Below are positions 10,151 through 21,425 of a stretch of DNA of 64,000 nucleotides, one piece after another (position 1 is the first letter of the stretch; the number at the start of each line of letters is the position of its first letter). Source of the DNA: Acanthopleura granulata (Eukaryota > Mollusca > Polyplacophora > Chitonida > Chitonidae); contig JABBOT010000005.1 of NCBI GenBank assembly GCA_016165875.1, positions 28,081,443 to 28,145,442 on the forward strand. The letters run 5' to 3'. The notes under the pieces were generated by a model. The model did no database searches. It was not told the DNA's origin and saw only the letters and a list, made by a program, of their open reading frames with translations. Made by a program: the position numbers and the translations under genes.

Positions 10151-10299
10151 CATTCAGGGTAAAGCGTTGTCATGTGTTGCTGCTCACAATGTCACGACCA
10201 CACAAACCACGTCTACTCAGTCAGCTGATCAAAGCACAGAAAGTAGGTCAAGTGATGTAGCCCATACTCCACACACTGTCACTAACAAAATTCCCTCTG

Positions 10300-10951
10300 C
10301 CACAGTGTGAATTTCCAGAAGTATTTACAGATGGTCTACGTCTGATTTCAGGATACAAACATAAAATACGTTTGAAACGAAACGCGACTCCCGTGTAATA
10401 AAAGTTACGTCCACTTTCATTCGCCGTTAGAGCTGATGTAGCGAAAGAGTTAAAACGTCTTCAACAGGAGGATGTTATTGAGCGTGTAGGGGCTTCAGAA
10501 TGGGTCTCGCCGATAGTCGTGGCACGGAAAAAAAATGATGCAATATGCGTGTGTGTCGACTTGTGCAAATTAAATGATTCGATAGTGGTTGAAGAGGCTT
10601 CCTAATTCTGTCTTAGGTAATTTACCTGGAGTCTTCTGTTACTTTGATGACATTTTGGTGTCCGCTAAAGCTCAAGCTGATCATGATGTAAATTTACGCA
10701 AATCACTAATGCGATTGTCTGATGCGGTTATCAAGTTGAACACGAAATGTGAATTTAGTGTGTCCAGTATACAGGTGCTGTGTCATGTAGTGGATAGTGA
10801 AGGTATCCGACCAAGTCCTGATCTGATCCAAGGGATCGCAAACGCGACGTGCCCTGCGAATTCAGACCAAGTTCGTTCATTCTTAGGTCTGGCATTGTTT
10901 TATGCAACGTTTGTTCCCCAATTCGCTACATTGGTGCAACGGATCAGCTAA
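10300..10951 (+). pseudogene. Gypsy reverse transcriptase with internal deletion
   Basis: An N-terminal part (about 10305-10575) reads EFPEVFTDGL, then RLQQEDVIERVGASEWVSPI and VDLCKLND, the usual fingers region. It passes at about 10580 directly into LPNSVLGNLPGVFCYFDDIL, the palm with the catalytic YFDD (10637-10650). The normal stretch between these, including the first catalytic Asp motif, is missing, so roughly 100-150 residues were deleted. A thumb/connection part follows (DQVRSFLGLALFYATFVPQF) to a shift near 10950. Stops at about 10397 add to the damage. Confidence 0.8.
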
Positions 10952-11395
10952 CCAAGCTTTTCGCGACATCAAGGAGGCTATCATAAATACCTATACTCTC
11001 TCCTTGTTTGATCCGAATAGTCAAACGATCGTGACAAGTGACGTGTCCGGTTACGGTATCGGTGCGATAATGACTCAAATAAATGATCATGGTGATGAAG
11101 TTACGGTAGCGTGCGCTGCACGTAAATTGAACGATGCTCACAAACGTTACTCAGTAGGAGAACGCGAGGCTTTGGCTTGCGTTTGGGCTGTAGAAAGGTG
11201 GCATACCTACCTGTGGAGTAGAAAGTTCACACTGAGAAGAGACCACCAAGCCCTGGATACACTCTTGTCAACGTCAGGCTCGGGTCACAGACCTATGCGG
11301 ATAGCTAGATGGAACGCCAGGCTCTTGTGTTATGATTACACAGTGCAATATTTTGCACAAAATAAGGTAGCCGATGCTCTGTCTCGTTTACTTGT
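10935..11395 (+). pseudogene. Gypsy RNase H domain
   Basis: The frame (10902-11408) contains FRDIKEAI, then TSDVSGYGIGAIM with the first catalytic Asp, RYSVGEREALACVWAVERW with the catalytic Glu, FTLRRDHQALDTLL with a catalytic Asp, and VADALSRL at the end. All key acidic residues of the Ty3/gypsy RNase H are present. It is the best preserved part of the retroelement. Its duplicate at 43683-43970 has a frame break after DHQAP. Confidence 0.85.
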
Positions 11396-11399
11396 TCGA

Positions 11400-12852
11400 A
11401 GTGAATGATAGCTGCAGTACCAACATCGATAGCGAAGTCGATCGTGTCTGTGAAATACTCGTACCAGACACCAGTTTCACGAAAGCTGAATTGATTGAAG
11501 CTACAGCTGCAGATAAGTCTTGCAGCCTTCTTAAAGGCTATATCGAAAATGGATGGCCGAGGAAAGCAAAATTCATTGAAAGCGATGCAAAATCATACTT
11601 CACTGTACGCAATGAGTTGTCTGTGATAGATAACGTGGTACACCGAAACGAGCCCGCTGTGGTACCTAAATCTCTAACAGCCAGAGGTATTGAGCTAGAT
11701 CATTCCAAATACCAAGGAGTTGTGCACACAAAACAGCGTTTACGTCAGTTGTTTTAGTGGCATAAGATGGACATACAAGTCCGTGATGCTGTCAGAAATT
11801 GTTCTGTTTGTCAGATAAATGACAAAACTAGTATTTGTCACAACGGTCCGATGCAACCTGTGCCATTACCAACTAACCCTTGGTTAAAACTAAGGATAGA
11901 CATCATAGGACCATCATAGTAGCATTACGAGGATAGGTTTGCCATTACATTCATAGATTACCACAATAAATGGCCAGATGTTTGCTTTACACTAAGTACA
12001 ACAAAAGAATCAGTAATTGACTTTCTAACGTCTGTATTTTCTCGCAAGGGATTCCCAGAGAAAATTGTCACCCACAGTTTGATTCGTGTGAATTTATAAA
12101 GTTTCTTAATGATAGAAACATCAAACACACTCATTCTGCCATTTATCACCCCGAAGGAAATGGAGAAATTGAACGCTTTAATAAAGTTCTCAGTGAAACT
12201 GTTCAAACTGCTAAGCTTCTAGGACGACCAGCAAAAAGTCAGTCAGAGATTTTTTTTAGCCGTGTACAGATGCACACCCCATCTAACAACTGGAGTTGAA
12301 CCTTCTGATTTACTCCATGGTCGTCACGTGAAAATGAAGTTAGACATTGTCCATGCTACTAAGTCTTCTGTTTTTAACGAAGAGAGGATGATGTGCAAAC
12401 GCGTGGAATCCAAACAAGAAAAAAGCACTACATACACCAACAAACGCAAAGGTGCAAAATCACAGACCTTCAAACCAGGTGATTTAGTTAGAGTTCAAAG
12501 AACTGGACATGTTCCAAAGGGTGAAAGTAAATTTTCCAGTCCCTTGCAGATTACTAGGAAAGATGGACCAAACACGTACGTAACTGCTGATAGAAAAACA
12601 TGGAATGCTCTCAGATTAGCTCAGTTTTCAGGTTCTTCAATTACTTCTCCAAATCAAAATGTTAATCATCTTGATTTTAGTGAATCTGATGTAGCACAAC
12701 AGGCAGTAACTAACTGTAATGGGCCAAGACGGGCCAGAAATCAGCCCTGCGTGGATGCGAGATTATGTCAGATATTGAGAATATTTGCTTTTTCAGTTGT
12801 TCAGCATTGTAACAAGGTAGTTTATATGCCTTTGGTTGTTTTTAACAAGTAG
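11400..12852 (+). pseudogene. Gypsy integrase, zinc finger to C-terminal domain, broken
   Basis: The N-terminal HHCC zinc finger is split by a TAG at 11755: the His residues lie just upstream (ELDHSKYQGVVH) and the Cys pair just downstream (NCSVCQ). The rve core follows: LKLRIDIIGP with the first Asp, a damaged centre with a shift near 12075 where the second Asp is expected, and HSAIYHPEGNGEIERFNK with the catalytic Glu (about 12130-12180). After another shift near 12260 a long C-terminal frame (12262-12852) carries KPGDLVRVQRTGHVPKGESKF, the usual SH3-like tail. It would have inserted the cDNA. Confidence 0.8.
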
Positions 12853-13215
12853 TGTTTGAAAAAAGGCAAAACCGTGCACCCATGATGGTGTCATGATACG
12901 CACATCCTGATGGGACTATAGTCACCATCAGACCATCGTGTGCCCACCATGTGCACCCATGATGGGCGTAGCATATTTGGCTGATCCGGATGTACTCTAT
13001 ATAAAACTTTCACAGTAACTAATACTTTTAAGCAAAACTTATTTTTTGGAATGTCATAACTATGGGTTATGTTCATATCTACTTATTTGTTCAACGTTTA
13101 CCTTAGTCACAAGGTTGCACGTCGTTCTCATTGCTTGAGGGATATGTATCGCCAGAAGTGATCAACAATGCTCTAGTGGCGATGTGCACAGTCTAACATT
13201 TGTTCAACATCACTT
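12853..13215 (+). repeat. Possible LTR of the gypsy element
   Basis: The segment starts TGTTTGAAAA just after the last pol stop, has a TATA-like box (ctctatataaaac, about 12996-13008) and a short inverted/direct repeat cluster built on 'tgcacccatgatgg' (12880-12970). This looks like an LTR promoter region, but no second LTR is present for comparison. Copy 3 lacks the equivalent of about 12722-13045, so it has a deletion there or this copy has an insertion. Confidence 0.35.
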
Positions 13216-15866
13216 GCCTTACACGAGTATGGTGTGTGGACATGTACATGTAGGTCACATGTGGGCAAAGTTTGTTAGTTTCTTGCCAAAGGTTGGTGGT
13301 TTACTCAGGGCACTCCAGTTTCCTCCACCCACAAACCTTACCACCATTGGGTAAGTGTAAAACTTTTCATGAGGACATAAAACAACAATCAAATAAATAG
13401 ACACAAATTGTAAATAATGAGTAAGGCAAAAAAAGTTCCACATCACCTGTGTACCGTAAATGCAACATTCAGAAAGTTCAGCAACAAGTAGAACAAACAC
13501 ACTAAGTAATAACAAAGGTTATTTAATTCACTTTGTTTTTTCATTCTCAAGGTTATTGCACAGTCCTTAATATATTACTATAGCTATTCTCATATGTAAG
13601 TTTAAGCCAATTAACATCTTTTCTTAACTAAGGTCTTTCCTTTCTTGCAGTAGCAGATTGGATTAGTTCAACCTTTCGTCACATTTGGCCACTGTCCATG
13701 AAGGTAAGTTTCTAATTCTATTCCTATAATTTGACTACGTTTTACTTTAATGTACACAGCCTAATGTGCTTATTCAGAGATAAAACCAAGTATTTCATAC
13801 ATTCTTTAACTGTTAAGGGAAGTTTTGATAATAATAATTTCTTACATATCTCTGTTTATGTACAATATTATTATCACTAAGGCTTCATGAAAAACTCCCA
13901 TATTGGACAAAATAAAAAAGTCAATTTTCAGTTGTATTTTTATTACTTTTTTCATTGTTGGCTTGCAGAGAAAACACAAACTACAATTGGTGTGGCCTAA
14001 CTGTACATAACATGTAAACCTAGTCATGTGTATGAACCCTGTTTAATTTCAATGTCCCATTACCATTTATTAGTTGGTCTCTTCATTTCTCGGTAAAAAC
14101 TCAGTATTGTCCAAAAAGATGAATTAATTGCATCAAAGGTTTGTGAAGATGAATTCTCTTTAAATTTGTCACCAAAGTTCACTTCCATCACATGTACATC
14201 TTGCACGTCTTGGCATTTAGGTCAGTTTTATGTTATGGCGACCATCCATCGGTTCATTTGTCCCTCACTATGTACCTTCTTGTCAGACCTGTATATTCAA
14301 CTCTACATGTTATCCATTTCATTTCTGGTGGGTTTGTGTAATTGAGGGACATGTTACACAGTACAATTTTCATTATGTGTAGCTGCGGTTTTCCTGACTT
14401 GTAGGCGTAGCTACTATATAAATCAGCGTCACTTAGTCTCCAGTTGTGGTGGCATGTTATATTTTATTTTTGGTTGCATACATATATATACATGGGGTGA
14501 GCACATGCCGCACCTCACATTTGTGCATTACCGCGGTTGCAAAAGCTGTACGCCTCAAGGTATCCATATTGAAGCCTGGTAATTATATCAGGGGTCCATT
14601 TATACCAATTAGAAGGCAGGATTGCTTGAAATGCAAAAAAAATCTCATATAAACAGTGCACAGCACACAGTGGAAAACCTCTATGTCTTAAAAACAAGTT
14701 GAAATGCAAAATTGTTAAAAAATTGCAATGTATTAAAGTAAAAGACAACTCATAACTGAGATACTGTTCATTATAAAGATGATCAAATTCTCTCTTTAAT
14801 GTAAAAAGCTGTTTGAAATTATATGAATTTGTTGCTGAATTATCTTCATTTGAAGCATGGAGTATTTTGCTTCCGACTTGAGATGTAAAGGCGCCCATGC
14901 TTTTTAAGTTTATGAGAGATTGACCAATCAGAAAGCTAGAAGATTTGAGCTGTTTATAAGCTATGAAGTAAATCTGTTTAGTTGTCTATCAATGTACGTG
15001 TACCATGTAAAAACATAGGGACACCACACTGTTTTAATGTTATATTTTTTAAATTCTAACAAGTATATGGGTGAAGAACACTACAAAGTATTTCTAGATC
15101 AATGTGTTGTGGGGGGAGTAAGTTTCTTGATCATTTCATGTTATAAATTTACATATACACTTAAGATCTAACCACAGTCGCAGCAGCCTACCACAGCCTC
15201 TGGGGACAAGAGTGTTCCGCAAGAATTACGTCAGAGCCCACACTGAATGGCTACGTTTCATGCCAGTTGATGGAGTGCAGTCAAATGTCATTTTCAGCTG
15301 GTAGCTGTGGTAGCTGTTAGAAAAAAATACTTTACCAAAATAAACATAATATTGTCCAAGCTTTTTGGTAAACTTAACTTAGAACCTGCTGTTTTTCACT
15401 TTAAACTGATTTAGTACGTTTCTTTGGAGAATACAGAAACAATTTCATCACAGTGTCCTCCTTTTAATATGGGCGGGTTACAGAAGCTTTGATAGGAGGG
15501 CGACAAGGGAGCTTGTACAGACGACTTCTATGTTATTACAATTTTGCTGAAATGCACGTTTCACACAAGCTACATATATACAAACACTGTGAATTCGACT
15601 ATTGATGTAACAAACATACAAAGCACAAGTTATCAATTTTGCTGATGAAAGAACGAAAATGCGGTCTACTCTAGTTTCAGTTTTAATCACCTGAAATTAC
15701 CTAAAACTTCTCTCTGCCTATCTGAAAAAACATGAGCTAATTGTGTCCCATCCAGAAAAACTGAGGCACTTTGGGAATTCCAACTCCCCACTGCAGTCAT
15801 TGAAGCATAGGTTTCGCAGTACACACTTTCAAGATGTGCAGGCTATCTTCATTTAGTGCCCCCAAG
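13216..15866 (+). repeat. Long repeat R, copy 2
   Basis: It is a near-identical copy of 1-2652. It follows the gypsy 3' part directly and ends at the same bases (..TTTAGTGCCCCCAAG), but what follows is a minisatellite, not Polinton intron as in the other two copies. The SINE tail (13255-13405) and the 53-nt exon-like piece (13651-13703) are kept. It differs from copies 1 and 3 more than they do from each other. Confidence 0.85.
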
Positions 15867-16965
15867 CATACTTACGGTAGACCGTAAGAGGTAAGTTGTA
15901 GAGTCTGTATTGTACTGAGTTCTGGGTGGTCAGCAGTGTGTGTATTGTACTCAGATCTAGATTGCCGCATTGTGTGTATTGTGCTGAGACCTGGGTGGGC
16001 CGCTGTGTGTGTATTTTACTGAGACCTGGGTGAGCCACAATGTGTGTTTTGTGCTGACTCCTCTGGACTGAGTGTGTGTATTGTACTGATACCTGGGTGA
16101 GCTGCAGTGTGTGTATTGTACTGAGAACTGAGTAGACTGTAAAAAGCGGGTTGTAGAGTATGCATTGTACTGAGACCTGGTTGTGCCGCAGTGTGTGTAT
16201 TGTACTCAGACTTGGGTAGGCTGCAGTGTGTATATTCTATAGGGACCTGAGTGGGCCGCAGTGTGTGTATTGTGCAGAGACCTGGGTGGGTTGTAGTGTT
16301 TGTATTGTGCAGAAACCTGGGTGGGCCGTAGTTTGTGTATTTGTACTGTTACATGGGTGTTCCAAAGTGTATGTATTGTACTCATACTTGGCTGGGCTGC
16401 AATGTGTGTATTCTACAGAGATCTGGGTGGGCCTCAGTCTGTGTATTGTACTGAGACCTGGGTGGGCGGCAAGGTGGACCTTGGGGCCGCAGTGTCTGTA
16501 TTGTACTGACAGTTGGTTAGACTGTATAAGGTGGAGTGCAGTGTGTGTATTGTTCTGAGACCTGTGGGGTCCCATTCTGCGTATTGTTCTGAGACCTAGG
16601 TGGGCAGCAGTGTGTGTATTTTACTGATTCCTGGATAGACTGTAAAAGGTGGGTTGTAGTGTGTAGAGACGTGAGTGGGTCGCAGGGTGTGTATTTTACT
16701 GAGACCTGGGTGGGCCATAGTGTGTGTATTATACTGAGTCCTTGGTAGACCGTAAAAGGTAGGTTGTAGTGTGGGCATTGTGGTCAGATCTGTGTGGGCC
16801 GAAGTGTGTATTTTGTATTGAAACCTGAATGGGCCATAGTGTGTCTCTTGTACTGAGACCTGCTTGGACTGTGAAAGGTGGGTTGTGGTGTGTTTTGTAC
16901 GGAGATATGTGTGATATGGGTTGGCTGTGACATTTTTACTGTGTTTGTATTGTATGGGCATATGA
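15867..16965 (+). repeat. 35-bp minisatellite with higher-order structure
   Basis: Roughly thirty degenerate units of about 35 bp follow the pattern 'tgtgtattgtactgagac' + 'ctgggtgggccgcag'. A different insert, 'gactgtaaaaggtgggttgt' or variants, interrupts the array at about 15876, 16133, 16518, 16635, 16748 and 16866, giving a longer period. The unit is not a multiple of three, so the long frames on both strands here (for example 16226-16558 and 16237-16575) are side effects of the repeat. Identity between units is moderate, so it is old or lightly homogenised. Confidence 0.85.
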
Positions 16966-17850
16966 ATAGGCTATTTAGTTGTGTGTATTTGTGTAATTTT
17001 TGTAGACTTGAAGAAGAAAAATGACTTTTTTGATCTGTTGTTAGTCACCATTTGTACAATAATTTGTAAGGCGTTCAAAAAAACCCACCAGCTCGCCTAG
17101 CATAGCAAACACAAATGCCGTCAGAATAAATAAACAAGCATATTTTAATTTAACTGCTATTTAATTTCATACCCGTTATACCTAAACTAGAAGTATGTAC
17201 ATGTACACACTATACCTTAGATTAGGGAGTGAAAACAAGCTTGAACTTCAATCCGTGTATGAGAGCCCATTATAAAAGAGCTAAAAAACAAGAGCTAAAA
17301 AACAAGAGCTTAACCGTACACCGACACCAACTCTCCTTAAAACAGAAAGCGTTAAAAGACCACACCACCTTTAGAAAAAGTACACATTGCCTACGACCCA
17401 TATTGTGTGGATTACAAGTATGGTAACAATATTTTACAACATTTTTCTACCCTGAATAAAATACAAATAAAGTTGAAGTTGGTTGAGGTGTGCTTTTAGG
17501 AATATATTGAACAAGCTGAAGTCCCATGCTGAAACCCATTGTTTTTAACTGCTAAAAGTACTGCCTGCTATATTGCTACGCTGAAGATGAATATCCACAT
17601 TTTGCTTTAAGTGCATTTAATATGACAGTTATGGTATGCATACTTTATATAAAGGTCGTCCGTTGTTTTAAATGTTGAACCCATTAATGACAAGAATCCT
17701 AAGTTGCGGACCATTCAACTTAATGAAGAAGCGCACATTTACTGAACAATGATATGTTTGCTAGCATGAGGGGGGGGGGGATGTGGATGTGAATATTATT
17801 TCTGTCATTAAGTATGTACGTATGCTTGAGTTTTACACACCAAAGTTTTT
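16966..17850. other. Unique AT-rich DNA, nothing recognised
   Basis: No gene or known repeat is seen. A G-homopolymer lies at about 17770-17780 and a short direct repeat 'aaaaaacaagagcta' near 17280-17310. Confidence 0.5.
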
Positions 17851-18150
17851 CAGCTATATGATGACAACTGTATGTGTACTGTGTCTGCTTATGGCAGGGC
17901 GAGTCTGTGCGGCCAAAGTTCTGTCGCCAATGGAACATCATGCCAAAGACACCAGGCATGACACCCCACCCAGTCACATTATACTGACACTGGGCCAACC
18001 AGTGCTGTTTTGGTACTGTAGCCTATGAGTGCTGAGCACCAAGCCAGGCAGCAACAAGAACAATGTTTAAAATGTTTGGTATGATTTGACCAGTGATTCA
18101 TCCAGGATGTCCCGATCTCAAGGAGGACGCTCTACTCACCAGGCCACTGA
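17850..18150 (-). mobile_element. Second SINE family (SINE-B), minus strand
   Basis: The core 'ccagtcacattatactgaca' (about 17969) and 'gacaccaggcatgacacccc' are the reverse complement of the same core in the better preserved plus-strand copy at 22500-22890, and they recur at 53935-54125. The end at about 18080-18150 ('gatctcaaggaggacgctct..accaggccactgaggtgg') has the look of a reversed tRNA-derived head. Confidence 0.6.
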
Positions 18151-19155
18151 GGTGGTATAATTTGTGTTATTAAGGCACATATTGGATACATACTAAATGT
18201 GTGATGGCCAATACTGAAAGACTGAATAGGCGTGGGTTTACATGACGCACAACATTACAATAAAACCCAAATAAACAAGAATACATGTAGACAGAAGGTA
18301 CAATCTACGTCAATGATGAGTAATGGAGACATCATGTTACTGAAGGTAATGAGCCAAATATTAACACTGACCTAGGAAATTTGTTGAAATGTCAGTTGTG
18401 CAGATCAAAATGTAGTACAGTTTTGAGCACTTGCCAGTAGAGTGTACGAAGTTTGATTCAATCGGAATGTTTTATTGGATTGCTTTTCAATGTCATTATG
18501 AAAACTGTTGTACTTGTATAATATCTGTGCGAGTCCCAGTCTGGTGAAGGACACTGCAGTACCCAGCGCAAAATACGGACTTTTGAAAATATTTTCTTGT
18601 GAGATTTGACAGAGCTGGGGCAATATCTGAATTACATTGAAACTGTACAGCTCAGAGAAATTTTTATAGTAAATGTGACCTGTGAGTTTTGTGATATTGC
18701 TCTTGATACATGTAGTTAACAAATATAAGCCAGTCATGTGAAGACATTTTGACTAAACCAACGTCACAGATAAACAGAAACATGCACCGAACACCAGAGC
18801 TGACAGACTAATTGTAATACGTACTGCTGTAATGCGTTTTAAAGGATTAATAGTATTATGTACATTTGTCACCCACAGAAGCAAATGGAGATGCAGAAAA
18901 TTTATCACCCACCACAAGTGTGTTACATACTCAGTATATTTTAGGACTGTGGGATAATTACTTTCGAAGATACTACAAATTTACAGGGATATGATGAAAC
19001 GGATTACAAATATTGTACAGTACAGGTGGCATTATGATGTATGGTTCACATGAATACTGAGGACGAGTGCCTTCGAGTGAAATGCGCAAATTAAGATTGT
19101 ATGTGTTTAGTTTTGAGTGAAAAGACGTGTTGTAAATATGGTTAAAATACATGTA
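18151..19155. other. Unique AT-rich DNA, nothing recognised
   Basis: No gene is supported. A 110-codon minus-strand frame (18405-18737) has no domain, no splice context and ordinary noncoding composition. Confidence 0.5.
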
Positions 19156-19159
19156 GTAG

Positions 19160-19510
19160 GGAAGGACATGGTTTGATTGGTGTTTTATACTGTACTGAAG
19201 GATATTTGTCTTATACACCGGCAGCCAGCATTATGGTGGCAGGAAACTGGGCACAGCCCAGCCTTTATGCCAGCAGGAAACCAGGCACAGCCCAGCATTA
19301 TGGTGGCAGGAAACCAGGCACAGCCCAGCATTATGGAGGCAGGAAACCAGGCAAAGCCCAGCATTATGGTGGCAGGAAACCACGCACAGCCCAGGGGAAA
19401 CCCACATGTATGCTCGCAGACCTTGCATAAGCTGGACTTGAACTGACAGCGACCGTTTTGGTGAGCAGCTTATAAGTCATTGTACTGCGCTAGCACTGAC
19501 GTACTGAAGC
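19160..19510 (-). mobile_element. Molluscan SINE (SINE-A), minus strand, with internal tandem duplication
   Basis: It reads, reversed, as the common SINE: tail 'tttgattggtgttttatact' at the left, then the core, and the tRNA-like end 'gtactgcgctagcactgacg' at the right. The core element 'cagcattatggtggcaggaa' with 'accaggcacagcc' is repeated about five times (19229-19395, period about 37 bp), which other copies do not show. This expansion creates spurious frames on both strands. Confidence 0.75.
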
Positions 19511-19754
19511 CCCCTGAACAGCAGTTATTGTTTACTATAAGGAAATGTTATACTGTTAACTACATACTTCAAAATGGATTTATATTTACAGTAACCAGGT
19601 TGGTAGGAGAGACAAAAGTGTTTGTATGTCAGGGCAGACAAAAGATCTGCAACTGATTAATTGAATTACCTGTGGACACACATTTATGACAAATAACTGT
19701 GGTTAGGAAACCTTAAGCGAGGAACAGTTTTACAAGAAACATTACAGGCACATT

Positions 19755-19990
19755 TTTGTTGGAACTACATATAGGCTTTTACAGCTACAAAGCGCCAGCC
19801 CAAGGCCAGTTGGAACCATATGTGTGCTAGAGATGGAAGGCAAAGCACCTTAACCATTTTGCCACAGGCCGACATGGAGCTAGACTTCAGCTCACAGCGA
19901 CTGCATTGGTCAGAGGCTCCTGTGTCATTACGCTGCGCTAGAACGCTTACCACCTGAGCCACTGACGCCCTGTAAATTTTTAAACTAACC
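19755..19990 (-). mobile_element. SINE-A variant, head part, minus strand
   Basis: The right part 'gctagacttcagctcacagc' to 'gctgcgctagaacgcttacc' and 'gagccactgacgccc' matches the reversed tRNA-derived head seen at 19430-19510 and, on the other strand, at 42736-42800. The left part differs from the usual core. Confidence 0.55.
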
Positions 19991-20274
19991 TGCCGTCATA
20001 CCACAGTGCCACCAAAGCTAGGTACCATTTACTACAATTGTGGGTGTAGTGAAAAGTGCCTATCAGGGTACAGTGGCAGAAAGCTTTTGATAAACTTTGA
20101 TGTCACATGATATGAACTTACAGACAGGACATAAAACGTGAAGAAATTTGCATACAGCACAGCTGACCAGAGGATTGAGGATGAGTACCTCCCTTTAAAT
20201 AACCCTGGAATGTGAAAGAGAAACTTCATGTAAAGTTTTTTTTGATTGAACAGGAACTACCATAAAATAAATGG

Positions 20275-20445
20275 ATTTCTTTGACTGGTGTTTTACTGAA
20301 GAACAATTGGCTTATGCGATGGCTGCCATGCGCAGGTTGCTTCGAGACCTTGCCATGTATGACTGGAGAGGAATCCAGCATATGCTGGACTTGACCTCAC
20401 AGTGACTGAACAGGTTGTGCTAGCACATGAATGACATGGCCCCCA
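20275..20445 (-). mobile_element. SINE-A fragment, minus strand
   Basis: It begins with the reversed tail 'tttgactggtgttttactga' and contains 'tgctggacttgacctcacag' of the reversed head. The middle is deleted. Confidence 0.6.
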
Positions 20446-20594
20446 ACAGTATGAATAGAAATTAAAATAATGTTATAGCAGCTTATTAAAAAGCCAGATT
20501 TGACATAACTGAGGCATTGTATGACCATAGGAAGTTATATATTTGTTTCGAAAGTACTTTGTGAAAAATATTCACAAAAAAAATACTGAAAAAT

Positions 20595-20815
20595 ATTTGA
20601 TTTATACAACGGTGGCCAACATTGTGGAGGGTGAAAACTGGGCAGGGCCCAGAGGAAATCCAGCAACATACGCCAGATGTTAGCAGACCTATCATGTCAG
20701 CCGGAGAGGAAGCCAGCATGAGCTGGGCTTGAACTGACAGCAACCACATTGGTAAGAAGCTGCTGGGTGATCGTACTGCGCTAGCGCGTTGACCTCCTCA
20801 GCCACAGAGGCACAG
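20595..20815 (-). mobile_element. SINE-A, minus strand, tail lost
   Basis: The core 'ggccaacattgtggagggtg', 'ggcagggcccagaggaaatcc' region and the head 'gtactgcgctagcgcgttga' with 'cagccacagaggc' are all in the order of the reversed family. Confidence 0.65.
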
Positions 20816-21314
20816 GTTTGTATTTGAGACAAAGGCTAAAACCTTATATTATAGAATAAATATAAGGGTGTGATGGACAGAGGAGACAGATCAGGCTGAG
20901 AATTACACAGACACATTCCAAGAAGTTTTAATCAAGTGAATGTATATGAATTATGAACAACTTAATGAAAGTTAAGGGAAACTGTGTGAGATGACTTCAA
21001 ATAAATTTCATGAGGTATGTTTGCATATGCAGTACATATAGATAAAATGGAATAAAAAATAATAATAAAAAACTTAGATTTGGTACTTAGGCCACAAGAG
21101 AGCTTGCCTGTATGCAACACATGAGTGCCAAAATTGATATTAATTCATAAAAGCTTTAATATTTACATGTACCATAACATAGATTACAATACAGAAAAGA
21201 GACATGATGTGCAGAGCTGTGTATTTAATACACATGCACGACATAGACATTCATATTATACCTTGTGTTGTTATGCTTTACCTGAGCTCAATACATGCAG
21301 TACTTGGTGAGATA
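20816..21314. other. Unique DNA, nothing recognised
   Basis: AT-rich sequence without a supportable gene or repeat. Confidence 0.5.
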
Positions 21315-21425
21315 GCACCCGTAACAACCTACGGATACTGGTGGGTTTTACCTGAGGCTTTGTACAGTTTACTACCTGTGAAATATTCTACTGTTCAGCG
21401 TAAAAAACTAATGAAATAAATAAAT
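21315..21425 (+). mobile_element. SINE-A tail fragment, plus strand
   Basis: The pieces 'ctacggatactggtgggttt', 'cctgtgaaatattctactgt' and the end 'gaaataaataaattta' keep the order of the SINE-A tail, with many changes. Confidence 0.5.

Larger units (their letters stand above)
9869..13215 (+). mobile_element. Ty3/gypsy LTR retrotransposon, 5'-truncated
   Basis: The order protease, reverse transcriptase, RNase H, integrase on the plus strand is that of Ty3/gypsy. No gag and no 5' LTR are seen; the left edge is the polB junction near 9866. The right part, after the integrase, may be an LTR (12853-13215), and repeat R follows at once. A second copy of the 3' half is at 43683-45494. Both share the TAG that interrupts the integrase zinc-binding region (11755 and 44350), so the copies descend from one dead element. 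Confidence 0.85.

Noticed and set aside
12891..13076. Short minus-strand frame after gypsy pol
   Set aside because: It overlaps the LTR-like region and its small repeats, and is missing in the second copy.
16226..16575. Long Cys/Trp-rich frames on both strands
   Set aside because: Both are products of the 35-bp minisatellite, which cycles through all frames every 105 bp.
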